Assembly (NCBI RefSeq): GCF_026625825.1
Contig: NZ_CP113065.1
Span: 992,001 to 1,056,000 of the forward strand
Length of the DNA stretch: 64,000 nt
From: Pseudoxanthomonas sp. SL93
GTDB lineage: Bacteria; Pseudomonadota; Gammaproteobacteria; Xanthomonadales; Xanthomonadaceae
Direction: 5' to 3'
The translations under genes and the position numbers were made by a program. This document shows positions 1 through 5,979 of the stretch, piece by piece (position 1 is the first letter of the stretch; each line of letters begins with the position of its first letter). A model generated the notes under the pieces. It was not told the origin of the DNA. It saw only the letters and a program-made list of their open reading frames with translations, and searched no databases.

Positions 1-123
1 CCCAGTGACTTCGCCGGCGTTGTCTGGACCGACATGGATGGGGCCGGCGGTTGGCACTTGGCGCTGGGCAAAGAGTTACATGCTGCGGGTTATCAGATCG
101 ACTGGAATTTGGTGATGAGCTGA
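1..123 (+). CDS. C-terminal end of a TIR-like nucleotide-binding protein (partial)
   Basis: Frame 1 is open from the window edge to a TGA at 121-123 and gives the last 40 residues of a protein. The tail begins PSDFAGVVWTDMD and continues GAGGWHLALGKELHAAGY. This P-S-D-[FL]-x-G-V followed by a W-x-x-x-L-x-K-E-L-x-x-A-G pattern resembles the C-termini of bacterial predicted nucleotide-binding proteins with a TIR-like domain (PF10137), a fold used by several antiphage effectors that degrade NAD. The assignment rests on this short tail only. The stop overlaps the start of the SEC-C gene (TGATG), so the two are probably co-translated. Confidence 0.4.
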   Translation, partial: PSDFAGVVWTDMDGAGGWHLALGKELHAAGYQIDWNLVMS

Positions 124-743
124 TGCACACCACCACGCCTGGCGAGATTTCCCGGCCGATCAAGCGCCTGATCGAAAAGGTGGTGCCCGGAGGCAACGGA
201 ATCTACCTGCCCGTGAACCCCGAGGCGGGCGCCGTCGTCAACGAATGCTTTCCCAACGTGCAAGCCAAGCTCGAACGCGATGGTGGTCAGATGCTGTGTG
301 GTTGGCAGGTGTGGGAATGGCCGCACGTGCTGGTAGAGGCCGAGTTTCACGCCGTGTGGAAAAGCCCGGCCGGTGCGTTAGTCGACATCACTCCCAAAAC
401 GCAGAATGAAACGCACATCCTGTTCGTGCCTGATCCACGACTGAGCTATCAGGGCCTAGCAAAGGATAACGTGCGGGTCCCCCTCAGGGACGACCAGGTG
501 ATTCGCCACTTCATCCGCGTGTCGGAGCTGATTGTGCAGGTCATGAACAAGGGCGAGCGCATATCCCAGTACGGACACGTTAGTGTCCCCGCGTACGAAA
601 TACTCCCGCTGCAGGAAGCACGCGGCTTCCTTGGCGTGTCACTCGCTTCGGGCCTGCGAGATCATGATGCCTGTCTGTGCGAGAGCGGCAACAAATACAA
701 GCGCTGCCACGGCCGCGGGTGGAGTTCCGTTCTCGGCTCGTGA
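123..743 (+). CDS. SEC-C zinc-motif protein
   Basis: A 206-residue protein, taken from the ATG at 123 because that start overlaps the stop of the preceding gene. A longer in-frame start at 51 would lie inside the upstream gene. The C-terminus carries D-A-C-L-C-E-S-G-N-K-Y-K-R-C-H-G, the C-x-C-x8-C-H zinc-binding motif of the SEC-C family, first described at the C-terminus of SecA and also found on many stand-alone proteins of mobile elements. The first 170 residues show no motif I recognise, no signal peptide and no membrane segment, so it is probably cytosolic. Its coupling to a TIR-like gene suggests a two-gene module, possibly defensive. Function unknown. Confidence 0.65.
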   Translation: MHTTTPGEISRPIKRLIEKVVPGGNGIYLPVNPEAGAVVNECFPNVQAKLERDGGQMLCGWQVWEWPHVLVEAEFHAVWKSPAGALVDITPKTQNETHILFVPDPRLSYQGLAKDNVRVPLRDDQVIRHFIRVSELIVQVMNKGERISQYGHVSVPAYEILPLQEARGFLGVSLASGLRDHDACLCESGNKYKRCHGRGWSSVLGS

Positions 744-806
744 GTATGCGGTTGACACCGGCTGTCAGATTATTGCTCGACCGTGCTCTCAAGAGAGGGC
801 GATGGT

Positions 807-1166
807 ATGGACCACGACGAAACCAATCAAAGCAGCCTGCCACAGGACGAGTACGACGCGTGGCTTAGAGCCAAGATTTTGCGCGCACTCCGTGATCCAC
901 GACCATTGATTCCGCACGAGCAAGTGGTGGCCTCGGTGACGGCAAAAATTGATGCGATCGCCAGACGCAAGTCTGGCGATAAGAAATGGGAAGACACGCA
1001 TCGGTTAGCAAAACTACTTCAGCAAGCGTGCCGCTGGATTTTCCTCGGCTGCACCCGCTTGAAAATACCCAATCACACTCGCCACCGATCGGTGCTCGGT
1101 CATTGCCATCACGGCCGGCAGCGGCACGCCTTGCTTCCCGGCCTCGGTGACAAATCCCGACCTTAG
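807..1166 (+). CDS. Orphan antitoxin-like (stability determinant) protein, 3' end altered
   Basis: From the ATG at 807 (purine-rich GAGGG just upstream) the first ~58 codons encode a small polar protein whose core reads LPQDEYDAWLRAK and then DPRPLIPHEQV. This matches the family annotated as stability determinant or RelB-like antitoxin, where YD-x-W-[FL]-R-x-K and [DT]-x-RP-x-[IV]-PH-[DE] are the conserved blocks. A close paralogue lies at 5143-5319 and stops after 58 residues. This copy has no stop there and runs on antisense to the recombinase gene, so the real gene is probably fused or truncated near position 980. No RelE/ParE toxin follows. A perfect 10-bp hairpin sits at the point where similarity ends. 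Confidence 0.5.
   Translation: MDHDETNQSSLPQDEYDAWLRAKILRALRDPRPLIPHEQVVASVTAKIDAIARRKSGDKKWEDTHRLAKLLQQACRWIFLGCTRLKIPNHTRHRSVLGHCHHGRQRHALLPGLGDKSRP
957..980 (-). terminator. Hairpin downstream of the recombinase gene
   Basis: Positions 957-966 and 971-980 are perfect reverse complements (10-bp stem, GCAA loop). On the minus strand the hairpin lies about 34 bp after the recombinase stop and is followed after a few bases by a run of five T, so it can act as an intrinsic terminator. It also overlaps the end of the conserved antitoxin-like core on the plus strand. Confidence 0.5.
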
Positions 1167-2093
1167 GCTATGCGCCCCAAAGTCCCCCTCCAACCCCGCC
1201 AGGCGGGCCCGCCGTTTCACGATCGTAGCCACGGAGCCCGGGAGCAGGGCAGGGCCGACCCGTTCCTTCCAGATACGGCGGAAGATCGCCCCCTCATGGA
1301 TCCCCGCGGCCTCAAGCCACGCCGCGAGCGCTTCGGCGCTACGCCCCAGGATCGGCTTGTCCGGAGTCGAATCTGCCTTCACCCCTGCTTGCTGGGTCTT
1401 GGAGTACTCCAGCCGATAGATGTAGCCATCCTCGCCGACTTTGCGCAGGTCCCGCATGTCGGCAGCGGCGATCTCACTACGCCGGCGCCCACCGCTGGCG
1501 AAGCCGAAGCAGAGCAGGGCACGGTCACGCCGGCCTTCCAGGCTGTCATCGCAGGTGGCTAGCATGGCCTCGAGCTCGGCACGGGTAATCGCGGTCTTCT
1601 TGGTCGGGCGCTCCCCGCGTTTGACCGCCGCGCGCCGCGCCCGGCTGAGCAGGGTTCGGACGCTCGGCAGCTCGCAGGGGTTAGCCAGACGCTTGAGCTT
1701 GTGCGCCGTAGACAGCACAGCGACGCGTTGGACCACCGTCGATAGCTTCAGTGGCCCGACCTTGGCCTTGAGTCCGGCGGAGACCAGCGCCTGATCGATC
1801 GCCGTCGGCAACTCGCTGACCAAGCCGCTCTTAGCCTTGCGTTGGATGTGGTCGACCAGGAACTGGATCACCACAGCCTCGCTCGCCGGCAAGGCCAGCT
1901 CAATGCCGTAGCGGGCTTGGTGCCAGCCGGCCCAGTAGCGCAGGGCAGTGGCGTAGCTGCGGGTCGTGTTGGCCGCGGCCGCTTCGGCGAGCAGTTCGCG
2001 CACCGCATCGGCGGCCTGCTGGGCAAGCTGTTCCGGCAGGACCAGATTTGCGGCTGTCGCTAGGGCGACGGGCAATGTGCTATTTCGCTTCAT
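1014..2093 (-). CDS. Tyrosine recombinase / site-specific integrase
   Basis: A 359-residue protein with the two-domain layout of tyrosine recombinases. Residues ~30-160 form an N-terminal core-binding (SAM-like) domain containing TTRSYATALRYWAGW. The catalytic domain carries the first Arg in SGGRRRSE, a Lys in YSKTQ, the HxxR box in GAHSLRSGF, a second His in TEHRSVASVIGYF and the Tyr nucleophile at the end of that same block. All catalytic residues are present, so it should cut and rejoin DNA. It is divergent from a KfrA-like gene across a 104-bp gap with a dif-like inverted repeat, a plasmid-style arrangement. It may mobilise the island or resolve multimers; its target site is unknown. Confidence 0.88.
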   Translation of the reverse strand: MKRNSTLPVALATAANLVLPEQLAQQAADAVRELLAEAAAANTTRSYATALRYWAGWHQARYGIELALPASEAVVIQFLVDHIQRKAKSGLVSELPTAIDQALVSAGLKAKVGPLKLSTVVQRVAVLSTAHKLKRLANPCELPSVRTLLSRARRAAVKRGERPTKKTAITRAELEAMLATCDDSLEGRRDRALLCFGFASGGRRRSEIAAADMRDLRKVGEDGYIYRLEYSKTQQAGVKADSTPDKPILGRSAEALAAWLEAAGIHEGAIFRRIWKERVGPALLPGSVATIVKRRARLAGLEGDFGAHSLRSGFVTEAGKQGVPLPAVMAMTEHRSVASVIGYFQAGAAEENPAARLLK

Positions 2094-2122
2094 ACTATGT
2101 AATGTACGTTATGAAATAGGGC

Positions 2123-2159
2123 ACTTACTAGCGATAATCATCACTTATCGCAAGTACGT
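2123..2159. promoter_or_regulatory. Inverted repeat with 7-bp spacer between recombinase and kfrA-like genes
   Basis: Positions 2123-2137 and 2145-2159 are reverse complements at 13 of 15 positions, separated by the 7-bp spacer TCATCAC. The inner ends read GCGATAA and TTATCGC, the same polarity as the inner half-sites of Xer/dif sites. It sits in the divergent promoter region, so it could be the core recombination site of the recombinase, an operator for the KfrA-like protein, or both. Confidence 0.55.
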
Positions 2160-2197
2160 ATTCAACGGGGCAGGGCGGCGACAGAGGAGGCATTCCC

Positions 2198-3130
2198 ATG
2201 GCACGAGGCATAACCGAAACCGACGTCCACACTGCCGCCGACGAACTGGTCGCGGCCGGGGAACGCCCGACCGTCGAACGCATCCGCGCACACCTGGGCA
2301 CCGGCTCACCCAACACGGTGACGCGGCACCTGGACACGTGGTGGCAGGGACTCGGCCGCCGTCTACACATGCAGCAGGTTCGCCTGGCGGTCCCTGACGC
2401 GCCGGAGGTGGTGACCGCTTTAGCAGGGGAGTGGTGGGAGCTGGCCCTGGCGGCGGCCCGCATCGAATGTGCCCAGGCCTTGGCGATTGAACGCAGCACC
2501 CTACTTCAGGACCAGGAGGCCCTCAACGAAGAGCGTGCCCGCTTGGACAATGAAACCAGTGCACTGCGCGCCGAACTGGATGCGGCAAGACACTCATTAC
2601 AGGTCGCTCAGGTCCAAGCCACAGAGCAGCAACGCCTGATTGACCAGCTGCAGCGTCAGAGCGGGGAGCTGGCGCAGCAGCGGGACATGGCACTGGCCCA
2701 CAGCAAAGAGCTTGAGGTTGCGCGTGAGGCGTTGCAGGCTCATCTGCAGCGAGCTGAAGATTCGGCCCGCGCAGAGCGTGAAAGCCTCACTCAACACCTT
2801 CGCGCGGCAGAGGAACGGGCCCATGCCGAGGTCGATCGTGCGCGCCAAGAAGCTAAAGAGCTTTCGTCCAAGCTCTCTACGCTAGTCAAAGAGCGGGCAT
2901 CGGTTGAACGTCGACACCGCGATCAACTCGAAACGGCCCGCATGGCCACCGCCGACATTCAACAGGAATTGGCCGGCCAACGGGCAAGAGCCGATGCTTT
3001 GGAAGCTCAGATGGAGAGCCTTCGAAACCTGCCAATTGCGCTAGAGGCAGCCTTCCGGAAGCGGAGTTCCGCTGGGTCGAAGGCTCAGCGGACGAAGGCG
3101 AAAGTACGGGGTGGTTCCGGCACCCCATGA
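2198..3130 (+). CDS. KfrA-like DNA-binding coiled-coil protein
   Basis: A 310-residue protein with a good GGAGG ribosome site before the ATG at 2198. Residues ~1-60 match the KfrA N-terminal DNA-binding domain: ITETDVHTAADELVAAGERP followed by TVERIRAHLG and SPNTVTRHLDTWW. Residues ~100-285 are a nearly uninterrupted heptad-type coiled coil rich in Glu, Arg, Gln and Ala, and the C-terminus is basic (Lys/Arg/Ser/Gly). KfrA of IncP plasmids is an autorepressor whose long coiled coil forms a multimeric scaffold. Here it is divergent from a recombinase, so it probably represses that shared promoter through the inverted repeat at 2123-2159 and may help organise the element. This suggests plasmid ancestry. 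Confidence 0.8.
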   Translation: MARGITETDVHTAADELVAAGERPTVERIRAHLGTGSPNTVTRHLDTWWQGLGRRLHMQQVRLAVPDAPEVVTALAGEWWELALAAARIECAQALAIERSTLLQDQEALNEERARLDNETSALRAELDAARHSLQVAQVQATEQQRLIDQLQRQSGELAQQRDMALAHSKELEVAREALQAHLQRAEDSARAERESLTQHLRAAEERAHAEVDRARQEAKELSSKLSTLVKERASVERRHRDQLETARMATADIQQELAGQRARADALEAQMESLRNLPIALEAAFRKRSSAGSKAQRTKAKVRGGSGTP

Positions 3131-3218
3131 GCCAAGCCAGACGTGTATTACCGACATTGAGGCCGAAACGTTGGACCAGCGAACAGGAGCAGACCCCTTG
3201 GCCATGCTTCACTTGCCC

Positions 3219-3707
3219 TCAACTCATTGACTTCCTGGCTTGCTCATCTAGCCAGGCAGAGCGAAATGCGACAGCGTCCACGAGTGCATGATGCCGGCGA
3301 GCCGCCTCAATGGGGTTGACTTCGAAATAGCGCTCCAACCTTTGCATCAGCGTGCCTTCACGAGCAAGTCGAGTTCGATAGGGGGCGGCCGGCGGGCTTC
3401 GGTCGCACCCACTCCATACCCGATGGAGCATTGAAAAATCGAGCGGCGCGTCTGCGAAGATCTCGCAATCACCCAACGACTCCAAGAACACCCGCAGCGC
3501 GTGCGTCATTGCATGGTCTGTCATCGCGGCCTGCCCACGATCGAGGAGCGGGTAAACGTTTTCGCGCACGAAGCTGGACGGCACACCAGGTAGCGGGTCG
3601 CGCTCAGCGTAGAAGACGTGCTCGCCGTCTTCACTGACTAGGGCCAAGCTGACGAGTTCACGAAGCGCATCATTGGCCCATTCGCTGTCAAGAAACAGCC
3701 TGATCAT
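3219..3707 (-). CDS. DEDD-type 3'-5' exonuclease-like protein (copy 2)
   Basis: A 162-residue protein. I chose the ATG at 3707 because it overlaps the stop of the HAD gene (ATGA) and aligns with the start of its paralogue at 4204-4764. It opens with MIRLFLDSEWAN (motif I, D-x-E), has ADAPLDFSML (motif II Asp) and ends with RRHHALVDAVAFRSAW (motif III, H-x4-D of DEDDh enzymes). The four acidic residues and the His of the RNase T / ExoX / DnaQ superfamily are therefore present. The catalytic core is compact and lacks any fused domain. It is the last gene of a three-gene operon. The substrate (DNA, RNA or tRNA ends) cannot be read from the sequence. Confidence 0.7.
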   Translation of the reverse strand: MIRLFLDSEWANDALRELVSLALVSEDGEHVFYAERDPLPGVPSSFVRENVYPLLDRGQAAMTDHAMTHALRVFLESLGDCEIFADAPLDFSMLHRVWSGCDRSPPAAPYRTRLAREGTLMQRLERYFEVNPIEAARRHHALVDAVAFRSAWLDEQARKSMS

Positions 3708-4207
3708 GGCCCACACCGCTCGACCAGAGCGGCCTCCAGTCTTGTAAGCATTCCGGTATCTCCCAAGTCTCGCTCGCAATGCACGAGCTGCAACCGCATA
3801 GCGGCCGGCCAACCCGGGTCATCGTCGTCAAGGGCTAGCCAGCGGCTTCCTTGATGGGAACGGATGTTCTGCAGATACCAGGAGATCTCCTCCCAGCGCG
3901 ACCTGGTCTTCGTAGTGGGCGGCAGATGATTATGCACGGCATCTATGACTCGAGTAGCGACAGGCGCGGGCAGCAACCCCCTTAGTTCGTCCAAAGTGTG
4001 GTCCTTTCCCCAAGTGGAAGAGACCACGATCTCGAGGTGACCCAGATAGGGCGAGAGAGTTGTAGCCAGAGCAGATGCATGCAGGAAGAACGGGCCTGGG
4101 TAAGGTGTCGGACCCAGGGTCATCTCAAGCTGCCAGTCATTGAAGGGCGCAGGAGCCCACAACGGATGCAGAACCCCGTCGAAGTCCAGGAACAGGAGCG
4201 TAGTCAT
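3704..4207 (-). CDS. HAD-type phosphatase of the RNA-repair (Swiss Army Knife) group
   Basis: A 167-residue single-domain protein. Motif I is LLFLDFDGVLHPLW (nucleophile Asp and general-acid Asp), motif II is VVSSTWG, and the acidic motif is LALDDDDPGW. This matches the HAD domains annotated as found in Swiss Army Knife RNA repair proteins (PF18143), which are predicted to remove phosphates from RNA ends. It has no cap domain, so a polymeric substrate is plausible. Its start overlaps the stop of the upstream exonuclease gene and its stop overlaps the start of the downstream exonuclease gene by 4 bp each. The three products are therefore made together and probably act on the same substrate. 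Confidence 0.7.
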   Translation of the reverse strand: MTTLLFLDFDGVLHPLWAPAPFNDWQLEMTLGPTPYPGPFFLHASALATTLSPYLGHLEIVVSSTWGKDHTLDELRGLLPAPVATRVIDAVHNHLPPTTKTRSRWEEISWYLQNIRSHQGSRWLALDDDDPGWPAAMRLQLVHCERDLGDTGMLTRLEAALVERCGP

Positions 4208-4764
4208 GGCTTCTGTGGTCTCAGGCCCATCCTGTGTGCGGTCAAAGCCCAGGGCGGCGGCGTGACCCTACCTGTGACGACCAGCCACGCCATTCGCAGT
4301 GCCTCCGCATCAACTAGCGCGTGGTGGCGCCGAGCCGCGGCAAGAGGATGGCCCGCAAAATAGTCTTCCACCAACATGCCCGTGGCGCCTTCCTTCAGCA
4401 TTCGCGTCATGACGGGATTGGGAACCGGCCCACATGCCGCTGCCTGATCGTCTGAAAGGTCGAACCCAGCGATCACGTACTGTAAGAGGGTCAAGTCGTT
4501 AGGATAGTCGGCCACTACCATCGGCTCAGGGATGGCGCCCAAGAAGGCGCGCAGGCCGGTCGTCATTGCCTGATCGGTCATACGCCATCTGCCACGTTCG
4601 AGCAGGGGATAGACAACCGATCGCACGAAGTCGGTGGCCACCTCAGGCAAAGGGTCGCGCTCAGCGTAGAACTTGTGAATGCCGCCATCGGTGACGAGCG
4701 CTAAGCTCACTAGCTCGGAACCAGTCGGATCCGCCCATTCAGTGTCCAGGAACAGATAGGTCAT
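4204..4764 (-). CDS. DEDD-type 3'-5' exonuclease-like protein (copy 1)
   Basis: A 186-residue protein opening with MTYLFLDTEWADPTGSELVS (motif I D-x-E), then VVADYPNDLTLLQY (motif II Asp) and RRHHALVDAEALRMAW (motif III H-x4-D). It is clearly paralogous to the protein at 3219-3707: both share the linker FYAERDPLP, a [FY]VR-x-x-V-YPLL-[DE]-RG block and the RRHHALVDA signature. Two DEDDh cores encoded on either side of a HAD phosphatase suggest a heteromeric complex or two substrate specificities. The gene starts 36 bp downstream of a tRNA-like gene on the same strand, which makes a link to tRNA or RNA end processing attractive but unproven. Confidence 0.72.
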   Translation of the reverse strand: MTYLFLDTEWADPTGSELVSLALVTDGGIHKFYAERDPLPEVATDFVRSVVYPLLERGRWRMTDQAMTTGLRAFLGAIPEPMVVADYPNDLTLLQYVIAGFDLSDDQAAACGPVPNPVMTRMLKEGATGMLVEDYFAGHPLAAARRHHALVDAEALRMAWLVVTGRVTPPPWALTAHRMGLRPQKP

Positions 4765-4799
4765 CAGGCCGCCTTGAGCAACCTCAAATTTAGGGTTGT

Positions 4800-4889
4800 T
4801 GCCCCTGGCCGGACTCGAACCGGCATAAGCCGCTTATCTGGCGCTGACGGGTTATAAAACCGCTGCTCTAACCATTGAGCTACAGGGAC
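4800..4889 (-). tRNA. tRNA-like gene with long variable region, anticodon uncertain
   Basis: Read on the minus strand, the acceptor arms GTCCCTG and CAGGGGC pair over 7 bp (one G-U). The D arm is GCTC/GAGC with an AATGGTTA loop, and the T arm is GCCGG, TTCGAGT, CCGGC (5 bp). The anticodon arm GCGGT/CCCGT pairs at four positions with one T-C mismatch next to the loop TTTATAA. In standard register this gives anticodon UAU (Ile, AUA codon). The variable region is about 22 nt and ends in a perfect ATAAG-CGG-CTTAT hairpin, unlike normal tRNA-Ile. CCA is not encoded (3' end A-ACA). It is either an unusual mobile tRNA or a decayed one. It lies just upstream of the exonuclease operon on the same strand. 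Confidence 0.6.
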
Positions 4890-4908
4890 TGATCGGTCGA
4901 CCGATCAG
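4889..4908. repeat. Perfect 20-bp palindrome at the tRNA-like 5' end
   Basis: CTGATCGGTCGACCGATCAG is a perfect palindrome that begins at the first base of the tRNA-like gene and extends upstream of it. It could be an operator that controls the tRNA-like gene and the exonuclease operon, or a processing or recombination signal. Confidence 0.7.
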
Positions 4909-4994
4909 CCAGGTATTCGAAGCGCGCGGCAGAGGATGTTCATTGATACGAATCTAGCAAGTCTGGACGACAAATCAATAGCTCTGCGGACCAT

Positions 4995-5070
4995 CGCTCC
5001 CAAATTTGGGGGCATTACGAGTAACAGCACATGATGTTAGTTAGACCACATGCCCCCGAATTTGGGAGCG
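4995..5070. repeat. Long inverted repeat, 21-bp arms
   Basis: Positions 4995-5015 and 5050-5070 are reverse complements at 20 of 21 positions around a 34-nt spacer. Each arm is itself close to palindromic (left arm contains CCCAAATTTGGG, 4999-5010). The spacer contains a weaker TAACA/TGTTA stem. The region lies between the tRNA-like gene (minus strand) and the antitoxin-like gene at 5143 (plus strand), so it occupies a divergent promoter region. It may be a double operator, a cruciform, or a recombination site. The rest of 4909-5142 shows nothing else I can name. Confidence 0.7.
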
Positions 5071-5142
5071 CTTGAACCGTCTGACACGCAGATGCATGAT
5101 CGAACCGTGAAGTCATTGTGAGCTGAGGCGGAGGACAAATCT

Positions 5143-5319
5143 ATGAGTTCGGACGTACCTGGGAAAGCTCAGGGCCTGCCAGACGACGAGTACGACGCTT
5201 GGTTCAGAGCCAAGGTGCAGCGTGCGCTGCAGGACACGCGGCCTTCAATTCCGCATGAGGAAGCCATGGCTCAGGTCAAGGCAACAATTCAGGCTATTGC
5301 CGATCGCCGGAATCGTTGA
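5143..5319 (+). CDS. Orphan antitoxin-like (stability determinant) protein
   Basis: A 58-residue protein preceded by a GGAGGA ribosome site. Its core reads LPDDEYDAWFRAKVQRALQD and then TRPSIPHEEAMAQV, the conserved blocks of stability-determinant / RelB-like antitoxins. It is a close paralogue of the protein starting at 807, also at DNA level (both contain GAGTACGACGC and AGAGCCAAG at equivalent places). In complete systems a RelE/ParE toxin gene follows directly. Here the downstream 660 bp has no such gene. It may be a solitary antitoxin, a remnant, or a regulator of the island. Confidence 0.65.
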   Translation: MSSDVPGKAQGLPDDEYDAWFRAKVQRALQDTRPSIPHEEAMAQVKATIQAIADRRNR

Positions 5320-5863
5320 CGAGGCGGTCACCGGATCGATGAATCAGATGCAGAGCTGCAGGAATTTGTCGTCCCACAGAGCAGCGTTGCTGGAAATTGA
5401 AGTCCAGATTTCAGCGCTGCTGGAACTTATGGGCAGGGATTTCTGGAAATTAGGGCTTCGGCTGCTGGAACTTGTTGATTGTCAGCATCAATCCCCAAAG
5501 CTGGAGGCCTGAGGCGCCAGTTGCCTTGAGAAATCTAGGTTTGCGAGATCAAGAATGAGGTGGTTGGTTGGCTGCTTGATCGGAATTGGGGCAGCTTGTT
5601 GGCGCCCGATCGATTTCGGGGCGTTTGTCGGCAGGCTTCGCGGCGGGTGTTGGATGTGGCCGGGGTGATTTCACGGCGGCAGACAGCAGGATCATCCACG
5701 AGTGCGCTGCCCACCTGCAGATCGCTGAAGTCGTGACTATCCAGAGATCGCACGGAACTTGTGACAAAGGCGTAGCGGAGCCAGATTTGTCACAGCTTTA
5801 GTGAGCCCGGTTTCAGGAACAGGCGCACCAGTCAGCACCACCAGCCCCAGTCCCCCATCCTGT
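5320..5863. other. Non-coding remnant region with degenerate repeats
   Basis: No credible gene is present. Between 5356 and 5470 five degenerate copies of a CTGCTGGAA(C/A)TT-like motif occur, with the GG dinucleotide spaced 31, 30, 23 and 22 bp apart. Regularly spaced short repeats of this kind are typical of transposase-binding ends of some insertion sequences, so this may be an IS remnant. A 9-bp inverted repeat lies at 5760-5794. The remainder shows nothing I can identify. Confidence 0.45.
5760..5794. repeat. Inverted repeat with 9-bp arms near the dif-like site
   Basis: TGTGACAAA at 5760-5768 and TTTGTCACA at 5786-5794 are perfect reverse complements around a 17-nt spacer rich in GGC/GCC. 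It lies about 70 bp from the dif-like site at the island edge and may be a protein-binding site or the end of a mobile element. Confidence 0.55.
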
Positions 5864-5891
5864 ATTTCGCATAATGTCTATTATGTCAATA
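5864..5891. other. dif-like XerCD recombination site at the island/chromosome junction
   Basis: The 28-bp segment follows the gammaproteobacterial dif layout. The XerC half ends CGCATAA, the 6-bp centre is TGTCTA (consensus TGTATA), and the XerD half begins TTATGT. By my alignment 24 of 28 positions match the consensus, with most differences in the outer XerD half. It separates the atypical island from hemN. It is either the chromosomal dif or the hybrid site left by an element that integrated at dif. Confidence 0.75.
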
Positions 5892-5931
5892 ACCAGATGG
5901 GGCCAGCACGCCCAAGTTGGTGTAGCCCGGC

Positions 5932-5945
5932 TTGATTCCAATCAA
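5932..5945 (+). promoter_or_regulatory. FNR/Anr box upstream of hemN
   Basis: TTGATTCCAATCAA is a perfect match to the FNR/Anr consensus TTGAT-N4-ATCAA and lies 34 bp before the hemN start codon. Anaerobic coproporphyrinogen oxidase genes are classical FNR/Anr targets, so low-oxygen induction of hemN is likely. Confidence 0.8.
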
Positions 5946-5979
5946 TGCGGTTCCGGGTCGATGCTCCTAGCCTGACGCC

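Larger units (their letters stand above)
1..5891. mobile_element. Right part of an accessory island ending at a dif-like site
   Basis: This segment differs from the rest of the window. It is less GC-rich, has loosely packed short genes on both strands, a tyrosine recombinase, a plasmid-type KfrA-like protein, duplicated orphan antitoxin-like genes, a tRNA-like gene and several long inverted repeats. The ordinary core genome starts with the hemN promoter right after a strong match to the gammaproteobacterial dif site (5864-5891). Elements that integrate through XerC/XerD are bounded by dif copies, so the simplest reading is that 5864-5891 is the right boundary. The left boundary is outside the window, so extent and integration mechanism are inference. 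The recombinase at 1014-2093 may belong to an older nested element. Confidence 0.5.

Noticed and set aside
2090..2120. A second dif-like core overlapping the recombinase start
   Set aside because: An ATAA-N6-TTA arrangement is present on the minus strand, but the arms match at only about half of the positions, so it is not supported beyond chance.
5222..5801. Short open frames in the island's right end
   Set aside because: No ribosome sites, no recognisable domains, and they overlap the antitoxin-like gene or the degenerate repeats.
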